The notes under the pieces were generated by a model. It made no database searches and was not told the origin of the DNA. It saw only the letters and a program-made list of their open reading frames with translations. A stretch of 64,000 nt of DNA. Source: Bacillus sp. HSf4. Its GTDB lineage: Bacteria; Bacillota; Bacilli; Bacillales; Bacillaceae. The translations under genes were made by a program, and so were the position numbers. Where the stretch lies: contig NZ_CP120679.1 in assembly GCF_029537375.1 (NCBI RefSeq), positions 980,001-1,044,000 of the forward strand, read 5' to 3'. Position 1 is the first letter of the stretch; each line of letters opens with the position of its first letter. This document shows, piece by piece, positions 17,447-25,555 of the stretch.

Positions 17447-18193
17447 ATGTTTATAATAGATCATCTGTCTAAAACATATAAAAACAATGTGACTGCCGTT
17501 AGCGGGTTTCATATAAAAATTGAAAAAAATCAAATTGTCGCGATCGCTGGTCCGAACGGTTCAGGGAAGACGACGATCATTAATGCCGTTTTAGGGATCA
17601 TTACGCCAAGTGAAGGAACCATTCAGCTGGATGACCTGCCGAACACATCGGCGGAATTCAAGCAAAAACTCGCGTATGTTCCCGATGAACTCCTTTTGCC
17701 GGATGCCCTTTCAGCCGCGGAATATTTGGATTTTGTTTCTTCAATGTATAATTGTACATCAAAAGAGAAGCGGAAACAATTAATTGAGCTTTTTGATATG
17801 GAAGCAGCATTGAAGGAACCGATCGAAACGTATTCACACGGAATGAAAAAAAAGACGCAGCTGATCGCAGCGTTTATGCTGGAGAGCGAATTTGTCATCA
17901 TGGATGAACCGTTTCGGGGACTTGATATTGAAGCGGTCATCAATACAAAGAAATTGATGAAGCGCTTTGCAGACACACAAGGATCGATTCTCCTTTCGAC
18001 GCATGACATGCTTTCTGCCGAAGAATTATGCGATAAAATCGCAATTCTTTCAAAAGGAGTCAAAATGGACGAAGGAAAAGTCGAACAATTAAAGCGTAAA
18101 TATAACAGCGATTCACTGGAAGAAGTGTTTTTAAAAGCTTCGATGCTGAGTGATAGGGGTGCGCATTTTGATCAAATCATTCGAAATTTCTAA
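17447..18193 (+). CDS. ABC transporter ATP-binding protein of the peptide cluster (YydI-like)
   Basis: A 248-residue ATPase with Walker A GPNGSGKTT, degenerate signature YSHGMKKKTQLI, Walker B FVIMDEPFRGLD and H-loop LLSTHDM. GGAGG precedes the ATG by 6 bases. It pairs with the large permease whose start overlaps its end. In the B. subtilis yyd operon an ABC pair (YydI and YydJ) protects against or exports the modified YydF peptide; the similar neighbourhood suggests the same kind of task here. The similarity to YydI is judged from layout and size, not from alignment. Confidence 0.88.
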   Translation: MFIIDHLSKTYKNNVTAVSGFHIKIEKNQIVAIAGPNGSGKTTIINAVLGIITPSEGTIQLDDLPNTSAEFKQKLAYVPDELLLPDALSAAEYLDFVSSMYNCTSKEKRKQLIELFDMEAALKEPIETYSHGMKKKTQLIAAFMLESEFVIMDEPFRGLDIEAVINTKKLMKRFADTQGSILLSTHDMLSAEELCDKIAILSKGVKMDEGKVEQLKRKYNSDSLEEVFLKASMLSDRGAHFDQIIRNF

Positions 18194-19628
18194 AATGATG
18201 CTGAAAATGTGGCAGAAGGAAATGGGCAAACTCTTAAATACCGGGACGAAAAAAGGAATGGCCGCGCTGTTTTTGCTTTTGGCCATCAGTATGGGTGCCA
18301 TCATCGGGTATAGCTTTACCGGCATGTTTTTGAGTTCATTTTTAAATGGCGATGTTCGATCTCTCGGGTTGTTTGTGATTTCGATGTATATGAACGCCTC
18401 GATTTTCACCTTTGTGTTTTTCATTTTGTTTAAGGTGAGGACGCCGGAGCAGCACAGCTTTTCGATGCAGCTCAGCTGGTTTCCGCTGACGGCTTTCGAA
18501 AGAAGCCTCGGCTACTATATTCCGTTTGCCGGAGCAGTTTCATTTCTTGTCTTATTTTTCATGTTGGTTTTGCTGATACCGAATTTTATGGCGAGCGGTG
18601 TCGGCTTCTGGTTTGCGTTTTCATTTTTTGCGGTGCTGTTCGTGCAGATCATCTTTTTCTTTTCACTGCTCAACCTTGTCTATCACTTGGTTTACATCAT
18701 CATTCTCAAATTCGGTTTTCCGCTTCAGAAGTTCTTTTCACTGTTTGTACTCGTCGTATTGGCTGTGTTTTACGCCATGACTCAATTTGATCTGGCAAAC
18801 ATTCAGAATGCTTATGCATCCTTTGATTATAACCTGACCTATTTTGCTGCGCCCTTGTTTCTATTGTTGAACGGTCAGGCGATAGATGCAGCGTTCATTC
18901 CGATCGTGATGATCTTGGCAGCCGCTGTAGCGGGTTCTTTTCTGTCGCTGAATTTTGTACCGATCCTCACTGAAAAAAAATCATCCAAGCTGTTTTCATT
19001 TATTAAAATCCCGTCATCAAAACCGTTGAGTCTGATGGTGAAAGAAATCAAAACCCAAGCCAGAAATGAAGAAAATATGCTCAATTTCATTTTTTTGCTT
19101 TTGGCTTTATGCTTTTTAAAATACAGATTTCAATTTGGTTTTACAGGGGAGAGTTATGCGGTTCTCGGGGGTGTTACCGGTATCATCGCATTTAATTCCT
19201 TTGGCAATGATATGAAGATGCTCGCGGTCTACAAGTCGCTTCATTTGAAGATGGCGGCGGTTTTATGGTCGAAATATCTCGGGTTATGCGTGCTCGGCCT
19301 GCTGCAGCTTTGCTTGTTTTCCTTGCTGACATGGACGTTTCCGGAGAGCTTTCCGGTCTTTTTGCAGACGCTTGGCGTCCTTTTAAACTCGATTGCCATG
19401 TTTTACTTGGCGGGCATTATCTTTCCGCTTGATCGACATAATCCTTATATGGGAATCTTTTCGTTTGGGATGCTGCTTCTCTGTTTAATTCCGCTGTTTT
19501 TCATCGGGAATTATGCCATTGATAAAATCTCCGGGCAAGGCTTGCTGTTTCTCATCCCGTGTCTGGAGCTGGTGCTGATCCTGCTTTTATACGGAGGGTT
19601 CAAATGGAGGTACCATTATGATCATTGA
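18168..19628 (+). CDS. Large permease of the peptide cluster
   Basis: A roughly 486-residue membrane protein with about 12 hydrophobic segments. The start is uncertain: GTG at 18150 and 18159, TTG at 18168 and ATG at 18198 are in frame. TTG 18168 (MIKSFEISKMML) is preferred because AGGGGTG lies just before it. The gene overlaps the ATPase by 26 bases and the protease gene by 11. It should form the membrane part of the ABC transporter; it is larger than YydJ-type permeases usually are. No family name can be given from motifs alone. Confidence 0.8.
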   Translation: MIKSFEISKMMLKMWQKEMGKLLNTGTKKGMAALFLLLAISMGAIIGYSFTGMFLSSFLNGDVRSLGLFVISMYMNASIFTFVFFILFKVRTPEQHSFSMQLSWFPLTAFERSLGYYIPFAGAVSFLVLFFMLVLLIPNFMASGVGFWFAFSFFAVLFVQIIFFFSLLNLVYHLVYIIILKFGFPLQKFFSLFVLVVLAVFYAMTQFDLANIQNAYASFDYNLTYFAAPLFLLLNGQAIDAAFIPIVMILAAAVAGSFLSLNFVPILTEKKSSKLFSFIKIPSSKPLSLMVKEIKTQARNEENMLNFIFLLLALCFLKYRFQFGFTGESYAVLGGVTGIIAFNSFGNDMKMLAVYKSLHLKMAAVLWSKYLGLCVLGLLQLCLFSLLTWTFPESFPVFLQTLGVLLNSIAMFYLAGIIFPLDRHNPYMGIFSFGMLLLCLIPLFFIGNYAIDKISGQGLLFLIPCLELVLILLLYGGFKWRYHYDH

Positions 19629-20526
19629 CATGTTGAAATCGTTGTTCAGAGTGAAAAAAATCCCCTATTTTCCGGAGCATGTGACGCTTGAGCAAAAGCA
19701 TATTTCCGATCATGACCTCGGTGCGGATTTTCCCATTAACCCGACAGCTTATCAAATGCTGAAGGAAGTCGACGGAAAAAAAGATGAAGAGGAGATAGCA
19801 GCCGCTCTTTCGGGTGTGTTTCAGATCGGCGAGGATGTCTTGTTGAAAGATTTGCACGAGCTTCTCTCGGGGCTGAACCGCCGCTATTTAATCAATTGGA
19901 AATACGGGGAGCGCCCGTCTTTTCAAGGGTTTGTCTGTCAATTTTTCAGCCAGTACCATATTCGCTACAGAGAGAGGTTTTCCAGCCGGTCTGCTTCATT
20001 TCTGTTTTTGTACATCAAGTTTCTGCAAATCATCTCCAAGAAGATCATCGTGTTCTGGCTGATCTTTCTGTTGCTCTCGTGTGCGGCATTTGTTGCGGTT
20101 CCCGATGGTTCGATCATCGGCATCGCCGTTTACTTTTCCGTCATTTATTTCGGGCTGATTACGGGAACTGCGCTTCATGAAGTGGCGCACGGCGTCGCAC
20201 ACCGGAAGCTCGCCGGAAAGCAGCAGGCGGGAGGGTATCTGGCCGCGGATATGATGTCCGTTAAGTTTATTAGGCCGGTGACAAACCCGTATGATGGAAA
20301 GATGATCTGGATTACGGCGCTGGGACCGCTTGCCCCGGGGCTTTTAGGCTTGGCCGGGGTGCTGTTTACAATCTTTTTCCTTCAGGAAAACATAGTTTCT
20401 GTCGGCGTGCTTCTGTTCTTTTCAACGTATGCTTTGCATATGATGTATCTGCTTCCATTTATGGGGGACGGGAAGTCGATCATGAAACAGCTATTGATCA
20501 GAGGAATTGGGGGGAAATCATCATGA
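19618..20526 (+). CDS. PqqD-like domain fused to an M50-type membrane metalloprotease
   Basis: A 302-residue protein. Residues about 40-100 (INPTAYQMLKEVDGKKDEEE, QIGEDVLLKDLHELLSGL) look like a PqqD/RRE-type winged helix, the domain that binds RiPP leader peptides. Residues about 140-295 form a multi-helix peptidase with zinc motif HEVAHGVAH (His187, Glu188, His191) and the distal LLPFMGDGKS that should give the Asp ligand (about 284). This matches the layout of YydH-like M50 proteins. A leader-reading domain joined to an intramembrane protease suggests that it cleaves the hydrophobic peptide encoded first in the cluster. GGAGG is 7 bases before the ATG, which overlaps the permease gene. Confidence 0.85.
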   Translation: MIIDMLKSLFRVKKIPYFPEHVTLEQKHISDHDLGADFPINPTAYQMLKEVDGKKDEEEIAAALSGVFQIGEDVLLKDLHELLSGLNRRYLINWKYGERPSFQGFVCQFFSQYHIRYRERFSSRSASFLFLYIKFLQIISKKIIVFWLIFLLLSCAAFVAVPDGSIIGIAVYFSVIYFGLITGTALHEVAHGVAHRKLAGKQQAGGYLAADMMSVKFIRPVTNPYDGKMIWITALGPLAPGLLGLAGVLFTIFFLQENIVSVGVLLFFSTYALHMMYLLPFMGDGKSIMKQLLIRGIGGKSS

Positions 20527-20807
20527 ATGCAAACGTTTTGAAACAGGGATTGATATTTGCCAGTTTCTCAAGTTTCCTGGCGTTTCCGATGTTGTCTGTT
20601 GCGCTGTTGTTTTATCATCTGTTTTCAAATCAAACGAGTAACGACATTTTGTTTAACAGCTTGTCGTTTGTCATGGAAAATGATTCTTCTTTTTCATTTC
20701 AGGTGAAACCGAACTTCTTTTTTATTATGATTGGACTGTTTATCGGCATCTTCGTCATCACCGCCGCGGTTTCTTTTCTGCATCAGCAAAAAAAGAAAGG
20801 ATCTTAA
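20523..20807 (+). CDS. Two-helix membrane protein ending the peptide cluster
   Basis: A 94-residue protein with hydrophobic helices at about 10-33 and 64-86 and a basic end (HQQKKKGS). The ATG overlaps the protease stop (ATGA), so it is co-translated. Size, topology and last position in the operon fit an immunity protein or a small transporter subunit; I do not recognise it. A terminator follows. Confidence 0.7.
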   Translation: MNANVLKQGLIFASFSSFLAFPMLSVALLFYHLFSNQTSNDILFNSLSFVMENDSSFSFQVKPNFFFIMIGLFIGIFVITAAVSFLHQQKKKGS

Positions 20808-20811
20808 AAAA

Positions 20812-20839
20812 AGCTTGCCTGCTTGAGCAGGCTTTTTTG
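20812..20839 (+). terminator. Terminator of the peptide cluster
   Basis: GCCTGC-TTGA-GCAGGC stem followed by six Ts. Confidence 0.9.
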
Positions 20840-20870
20840 TTTGCATCCGAATGGGAGATATGATAAATTT

Positions 20871-20891
20871 AAATCGAAATAATTACGATTT
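20871..20891. promoter_or_regulatory. Zur box upstream of the S14 paralogue
   Basis: AAATCG-AAATAATTA-CGATTT matches the Bacillus Zur consensus (AAATCGTAATNATTACGATTT) at nearly all positions. It lies 20 bases before the GTG start. Zur regulation of yhzA is established in B. subtilis. Confidence 0.88.
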
Positions 20892-20910
20892 ACGAAAGGT
20901 GGGTGCAAAA

Positions 20911-21180
20911 GTGGCTAAAAAATCAAAGATTGCTAAGGAAAAAAAGCGGCAAAAGCTGGTTGAGCAATATGCGGCCATCAGGAAAGAGCTAAAAGCAAAA
21001 GGCGATTACAGGGCGCTCGCCAAACTTCCTCGCGATTCTGCCCCGTCAAGGCTGCATAACCGCTGTGAGATCACCGGCAGGCCGAGAGGATATATGAGGA
21101 AGTTCAACATGTCGAGGATTGCGTTTCGAGAATTGGCCTATAAGGGACACCTTCCAGGTGTGAAAAAGTCAAGCTGGTAA
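20911..21180 (+). CDS. rpsN2: Zinc-independent 30S ribosomal protein S14 paralogue (YhzA)
   Basis: An 89-residue S14 of the long form without the CxxC zinc motifs (C- type), ending [21 protein letters not shown] with the conserved [17 protein letters not shown] core. It replaces zinc-binding S14 when zinc is scarce. The GTG start has GAAAGGTGGG 7 bases before it; starting further upstream would run through the Zur box. Expected to be repressed by Zur with zinc. It stands alone between two terminators, next to tRNA-Gly as in B. subtilis. Confidence 0.95.
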   Translation: MAKKSKIAKEKKRQKLVEQYAAIRKELKAKGDYRALAKLPRDSAPSRLHNRCEITGRPRGYMRKFNMSRIAFRELAYKGHLPGVKKSSW

Positions 21181-21197
21181 AAATAAGAGGAAAAAAA

Positions 21198-21224
21198 CCG
21201 CCGATTGTTTTCGGCGTTTTTTTT
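21198..21224 (+). terminator. Terminator of rpsN2
   Basis: CGCCGA/TCGGCG stem followed by eight Ts. Confidence 0.9.
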
Positions 21225-21315
21225 CGACAAATTTTTAATATCCCCTTGACGAAAATTTAATAAACATGTAACATTATAAAAGTCAAAACGATGATCTGTT
21301 TATTGAAGATCTGAT

Positions 21316-21389
21316 GCGGGTGTAGTTTAGTGGTAAAACCTCAGCCTTCCAAGCTGATGTCGTGGGTTCGATTCCCATCACCCGCTCCA
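21316..21389 (+). tRNA. tRNA-Gly (TCC)
   Basis: Single tRNA with anticodon TCC, acceptor GCGGGTG/CACCCGC and encoded CCA. It corresponds by position to B. subtilis trnSL-Gly. Confidence 0.97.
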
Positions 21390-21402
21390 TACATACTGTT
21401 TA

Positions 21403-21449
21403 TAACGCAGTGTTTCGTTTCTTAGATTAAACGAAGCATTGCGTTTTTT
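21403..21449 (+). terminator. Terminator of tRNA-Gly
   Basis: Long stem AACGCAGTG.TTCGTTT / AAACGAAGCATTGCGTT followed by six Ts. Confidence 0.88.
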
Positions 21450-21491
21450 CATGTATGACAAAAAAGACTTGCCCTCTAAGAAAGCAAGCTT

Positions 21492-22139
21492 TTACGGAGA
21501 GACCGCTGAGACGTGTTCTCCGCCGTGAATTTGTTCAAACATTTTTGTCAAAGCTTCTAGGAGCCGGTGCGCCTCATTCTTTGAAACCGAGGGTCTGAAG
21601 AAGACGAGCTGCAAGGCGTCTTTTGTATCCGCGCTGACAGGGTGATGATGGATATATTGCGAAAGCGACCCGAAAGTCTCATCCCCGGCTGAAACCGTTA
21701 TGAGGGTTTTGCTGTCGCCGAGGGCGATGTGAATCGGCCCCTTTAGATTGCGGGCGTCATGAATATGGACGGGCATCGCATATTTCAAGGAGAAAAAGCG
21801 GCTCAAATCGGTGGCTGAATCGGCCGGTTCAAGATAGCGATTTTGCTGGATATCCGTGAGCATCCGTGTGTGGCTTGTCTGCCGTCCGGTAAATGACGGG
21901 TTCAGGTTGGCCAGTGTATCCCGCCATTCCTGATTGACCGGTTCATCTTCGAGGCTCCTGTCAGCGTAATCAAAAAACAGTGCTTCCTGAAAAAGGCGCA
22001 GGCGGCCCTTTAACATTTGCGGAGAGTCCGCGATCTGGATTCCTTTATATAAAACAGCGCCGACCTTAAATGAAGGAACGCGCTTTAAAACGCCGGAATC
22101 TATTTGCACATTTAGCTTCAATTCAAATTCAACTCCCAC
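21492..22139 (-). CDS. B3/B4 tRNA-binding domain protein
   Basis: A 215-residue stand-alone B3/B4 domain (the editing-type domain of phenylalanyl-tRNA synthetase beta). Typical features are NQEWRDTLANLNP, the SHTRMLTDIQQNR helix, SLKYAMPVHIHDARNLKGPI and AGDETFGSL. Such proteins are thought to edit or bind aminoacyl-tRNA, but the precise role is not established. By position it would correspond to B. subtilis yhzB. The GTG at 22139 has a poor ribosome site, and starting a few codons later (TTG) is possible. It is divergent from queG. Confidence 0.8.
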   Translation of the reverse strand: MGVEFELKLNVQIDSGVLKRVPSFKVGAVLYKGIQIADSPQMLKGRLRLFQEALFFDYADRSLEDEPVNQEWRDTLANLNPSFTGRQTSHTRMLTDIQQNRYLEPADSATDLSRFFSLKYAMPVHIHDARNLKGPIHIALGDSKTLITVSAGDETFGSLSQYIHHHPVSADTKDALQLVFFRPSVSKNEAHRLLEALTKMFEQIHGGEHVSAVSP

Positions 22140-22203
22140 TGATCATGTTACACTTATATTATACAGTGAGCGAATACCAAAACAAAGAAAGGAGGCTCTG
22201 CCC

Positions 22204-23352
22204 ATGGATGTCAAAAAGCTGAAGCAGGATGTCATTCAATTCGCACAGCAAATCGGAATCGACAAAATCCGTTTTGCAAGCGCCGATACATTTGCGACTT
22301 TAAAAGAGCGTTTAATCGAAAACCGTGCGCTCGGCTATGAATCAGGCTTTGAAGAGCCCGATCTCGACAAACGGACCAATCCCGATCTATTGCTGCCAAA
22401 GGCGAAATCGATCATCGCGATTGCGCTTGCATACCCTTCAAAAATGAAAAACGCGCCAAGGAGCACGAAAGGGGAACGCAGAGGCATCTTTTGCAGAGCT
22501 TCCTGGGGAAAAGACTACCACCATGTATTGCGGGAAAAGCTCGATCAGCTGGAAGCGTTTTTGAAATCGCAGCGCAGCGATGTGAGAACAAAATCAATGG
22601 TTGATACGGGAGAGCTGTCCGACCGTGCCGTCGCCGAGCGCTCCGGTATCGGCTGGAGCGGAAAAAACTGCATGATCATTACACCTGAATTCGGCTCCTA
22701 TGTCTATTTGGCGGAAATGATTACGAACATCCCGTTTGAACCGGATGAGAGAATAGAAGACCAATGCGGTTCATGCAACAAGTGCATTGAGGCATGCCCG
22801 ACTGGTGCGCTCGTCAATCCCGGGCAGCTCAACTCGCAGCGCTGCATTTCTTTCCAGACGCAGACGAAAGGTTTTCTGCCCGATGAGTTCCGCACGAAAA
22901 TCGGCAACAGGATCTACGGCTGTGACACATGCCAGATGGTATGTCCGAAAAATAAAGGCGTCGATTTTCACCTTCATCCGGAGATGGAGCCTGATCCTGA
23001 GATCGCCAAGCCGCTTTTAAAGCCGCTTTTGACGATCTCAAATCGCGAATTTAAAGAGAAATTCGGCCATGTCGCAGGATCGTGGAGAGGGAAAAAGCCG
23101 ATTCAGCGAAATGCGATCATCGCGCTGGCGCACTTTAAAGAAACGGACGCACTGCCTGAATTGATCTCCCTCATGCACAATGATCCGCGCCCGGTCATCA
23201 GGGGAACAGCCGCCTGGGCGGTCGGGAAAATCGGCGGAGCGGATGTCAAAGAAGAGCTGGAAAAAGCGCTGAACCGCGAACAGGATGAAGAAGCGAAAGC
23301 GGAAATCGAAAAAGGCATCGGGTTATTAAAGGAAACGAGTGCGACTAATTAA
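22204..23352 (+). CDS. queG: Epoxyqueuosine reductase QueG (YhbA)
   Basis: A 382-residue cobalamin-dependent reductase that converts epoxyqueuosine to queuosine in tRNA (last step of the pathway). Two ferredoxin-like cluster motifs are intact: CGSCNKCIEACP (about 188-199) and CDTCQMVCP (about 240-248). ERSGIGWSGKNC is the family signature. A C-terminal HEAT-like region (LISLMHNDPRPVIRGTAAWA) is present, as in Bacillus members. AAAGGAGG precedes the ATG. The next gene begins 61 bases later behind a hairpin. Confidence 0.96.
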   Translation: MDVKKLKQDVIQFAQQIGIDKIRFASADTFATLKERLIENRALGYESGFEEPDLDKRTNPDLLLPKAKSIIAIALAYPSKMKNAPRSTKGERRGIFCRASWGKDYHHVLREKLDQLEAFLKSQRSDVRTKSMVDTGELSDRAVAERSGIGWSGKNCMIITPEFGSYVYLAEMITNIPFEPDERIEDQCGSCNKCIEACPTGALVNPGQLNSQRCISFQTQTKGFLPDEFRTKIGNRIYGCDTCQMVCPKNKGVDFHLHPEMEPDPEIAKPLLKPLLTISNREFKEKFGHVAGSWRGKKPIQRNAIIALAHFKETDALPELISLMHNDPRPVIRGTAAWAVGKIGGADVKEELEKALNREQDEEAKAEIEKGIGLLKETSATN

Positions 23353-23413
23353 GGGCTGTCCTGACATATGTTTGTGAAGAGAAATGTTTAACAAACATGT
23401 GGGGGTGCAGCCC
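23353..23413 (+). promoter_or_regulatory. Inverted repeat covering the yhbB ribosome site
   Basis: Outer arms GGGCTG/CAGCCC and inner arms ATATGTTTGT/ACAAACATGT enclose a short loop. The 3' arm holds the GGGGGTG ribosome site and ends directly before the TTG start of yhbB. Confidence 0.55.
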
Positions 23414-24319
23414 TTGAAGCAAACAATCGAACAATTGCTGACGGCCAGGCTGAATTATCTCATCAACGGCAAGGAAGAGGAGAGCTTGCGGGAGACAGGC
23501 GATTTTGACGTTCTCGATCGCAAGCGGAAGCTTTTCGAAAAGCGCGGGGTGCAAATCGTTAAAGCGAATACACGGGCAGCTATAAAAGACCATTGGCTTG
23601 ATGAAGACGGCGCAGCCCATGTAAACTATCAAACCCAAACTGCATACTTGTGCAAAGATGGGGATGATATGTATATGGAAGAACAAGTTGAAAACCGGAG
23701 CGCTCTGTTGGATGAGCAAATGGTGGTCAAAGACTGCGGAGTCCCGCGCCCGGCTGTTGAGCCTATCCCTGATGGCGAAAGGAGCTCCGGTGCAGAGCCG
23801 GACGAATTATTGGGGCGGGCGTTCCGATATGACCGGCTGGCGGCGGTCCGGTATGCGGAAACATTTTGGAACAAACGAAATCCGGCGTATAAAAATTTTG
23901 AAGACAATTGCACTAATTTTATTTCTCAATGCCTCAGAGCTGGGGGTGCGCCGATGCGCGGCTATCCGAACAGGGGCACAGGCTGGTGGATGCAAAATCA
24001 TTCCTGGAGCTACAGCTGGACCGTCGCCAATTCGCTCAGGTCGTTTTTAAGCCGCTCTAAAGCCGGCCTCCGCTCCGTTCAAGTGAAAAATGCCGCAGAG
24101 CTTACGGAAGGCGATGTGATTTTCTACGATTTTAACGGTGACGGAAGGTTTGATCATTCGGTGATTGTCACGGCAAAGGATAAAAGCAATATGCCGCTTG
24201 TCAACGCCCAGACCCATGACTGCCGGATGAGGTACTGGTCTTACGAAGATTCGCCCGCATATACCGCATCGATTCGGTACGCGTTTTTTCACATTGCAGA
24301 TGATACGCCAAAAGCGTAA
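23414..24319 (+). CDS. yhbB: Amidase-domain protein YhbB
   Basis: A 301-residue protein resembling B. subtilis YhbB. The N-terminal 120 residues are a family-specific helical region, and residues about 138-299 are an Amidase_6 (CHAP/NlpC-like) domain: the NCTNFISQCLRAGG catalytic Cys segment, GDVIFYDFNGDGRFDHSVIV with the catalytic His, and VNAQTHDCRMRYW. It has no signal peptide, odd for a wall hydrolase. The TTG start is preferred over an ATG ten codons earlier because GGGGGTG lies 6 bases before it. Substrate unknown. Confidence 0.88.
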   Translation: MKQTIEQLLTARLNYLINGKEEESLRETGDFDVLDRKRKLFEKRGVQIVKANTRAAIKDHWLDEDGAAHVNYQTQTAYLCKDGDDMYMEEQVENRSALLDEQMVVKDCGVPRPAVEPIPDGERSSGAEPDELLGRAFRYDRLAAVRYAETFWNKRNPAYKNFEDNCTNFISQCLRAGGAPMRGYPNRGTGWWMQNHSWSYSWTVANSLRSFLSRSKAGLRSVQVKNAAELTEGDVIFYDFNGDGRFDHSVIVTAKDKSNMPLVNAQTHDCRMRYWSYEDSPAYTASIRYAFFHIADDTPKA

Positions 24320-24367
24320 AGAGTGGTATAATAAACAGCGGATTAGAGAAAAACAGAGGTGAACATT

Positions 24368-24841
24368 TTGGCATTGCATGTCGTATTATATCAACCGGAA
24401 ATCCCTGCCAATACGGGGAATATCGCACGAACTTGTGCAGCAACAGATACAACGCTTCATTTAATCAGGCCGCTCGGCTTTTCAACCGATGACAAAATGC
24501 TGAAGCGCGCAGGCCTTGATTACTGGGAATTCGTCAATGTCGTCTACCATGACTCATTGGAGGAATTATTTGCAGCCCATCCCGAAGGGCAATTTTTCTA
24601 TATTACGAAGTTCGGCCGTAAACCGCACACATCATTTGACTATTCAGACCAAAATGAAGATTATTTTTTCGTATTCGGCAGGGAAACGAACGGGCTTCCA
24701 AAGGATTTAATCGAACAAAACATGGAGCGCTGCCTGCGTCTGCCGATGACAGAGCATGTCAGATCGCTGAATTTGTCAAATACAGCGGCGATTCTCGTCT
24801 ATGAGGCGCTTCGCCAGCAGAATTACAGACATTTAACATAA
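24368..24841 (+). CDS. trmL: tRNA (cytidine(34)-2'-O)-methyltransferase TrmL (CspR)
   Basis: A 157-residue SPOUT methyltransferase, beginning ALHVVLYQPEIPANTGNIAR after the TTG start and carrying FGRETNGLP and the trefoil-knot motif LRLPMTEHVRSLNLSNTAAI. It 2'-O-methylates the wobble nucleotide of leucine tRNAs. AGAGGTG lies 6 bases before the chosen TTG. A GTG three codons earlier is also open. A terminator follows, overlapped by the yhbD promoter. Confidence 0.95.
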   Translation: MALHVVLYQPEIPANTGNIARTCAATDTTLHLIRPLGFSTDDKMLKRAGLDYWEFVNVVYHDSLEELFAAHPEGQFFYITKFGRKPHTSFDYSDQNEDYFFVFGRETNGLPKDLIEQNMERCLRLPMTEHVRSLNLSNTAAILVYEALRQQNYRHLT

Positions 24842-24846
24842 GATGA

Positions 24847-24875
24847 TGCCCCTTTGAAAAGGGGCACTTTTTTTA
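24847..24875 (+). terminator. Terminator of trmL
   Basis: GCCCCTTT/AAAGGGGC stem followed by a T tract. Confidence 0.88.
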
Positions 24876-24878
24876 CTT

Positions 24879-24903
24879 TATAATGTAACAGTGTTATGTT
24901 ACA
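24879..24903 (+). promoter_or_regulatory. yhbD promoter -10 and adjoining operator-like palindrome
   Basis: A perfect TATAAT (24879-24884) overlaps the start of TGTAACA-N6-TGTTACA (24884-24903), a perfect 7-base inverted repeat at the likely transcription start. YhbD has a MerR-like DNA-binding region and could autoregulate here. Confidence 0.6.
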
Positions 24904-24926
24904 ATGTTTCGGAAGGAGTGAAGACA

Positions 24927-25541
24927 ATGGCGCAGGAGGATTTAATTTCAAAAAAAGAACTGCTTGATTTGACGTCGATATCATACGGACAGCTTTACAG
25001 GTGGAAACGGAAAAATTTAATACCTGAAGAATGGTTTATTCGAAAATCGACGTTTACCGGACAAGAAACGTTTTTTCCTAAAGAGGACATTCTGAAGAGA
25101 ATCGAAAAAATTCAAAGCATGAAAGAAAACCTTTCGCTTGATGAATTGGCGGAAATGTTTTCACCAAAGCTTGATCAATTAAGTGTCACCAAGAGTGAAT
25201 TGCTTGAAAAAGGGCTGGTGACAGATGCGGTCATGTCATTTTTTACGGAAAATACCGATAAACGAACTGAAGTCTTTGAGCTGAAAGAAGCGCTTGCGGT
25301 GTATGTATTGGAAGGTTTGCTTCAATCAGGGGAGATCAGCCTTGAGGAAGGAAAAATGGTTTTGGATGTTCTTTTGTCGAAAGCTTCGAAACATCAGGGC
25401 AGACTGATCGTCCTGCGGAAGCTCGGCGTTGCTGCATGTTTCATCACCGGAGGCGACATCGTGTTTGAACAGGCTGCGAAAATCGCTGCTGACATCGATC
25501 TGGCAGCTGCGGGCGAAGAATTAAAGACAAAATTAGTGTAA
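24927..25541 (+). CDS. yhbD: YhbD, DUF4004 regulator-like protein
   Basis: A 204-residue protein. Residues about 8-70 ([20 protein letters not shown], then [15 protein letters not shown]) look like a MerR-type DNA-binding region. The remainder is a helical DUF4004 region. It is first in the yhbD-bacE-bacF operon, as in B. subtilis. GGAAGGAG is 8 bases before the ATG. Regulation of the bactofilin operon is inferred from position and fold. Confidence 0.88.
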   Translation: MAQEDLISKKELLDLTSISYGQLYRWKRKNLIPEEWFIRKSTFTGQETFFPKEDILKRIEKIQSMKENLSLDELAEMFSPKLDQLSVTKSELLEKGLVTDAVMSFFTENTDKRTEVFELKEALAVYVLEGLLQSGEISLEEGKMVLDVLLSKASKHQGRLIVLRKLGVAACFITGGDIVFEQAAKIAADIDLAAAGEELKTKLV

Positions 25542-25555
25542 TGGAGGAGCGGAAA

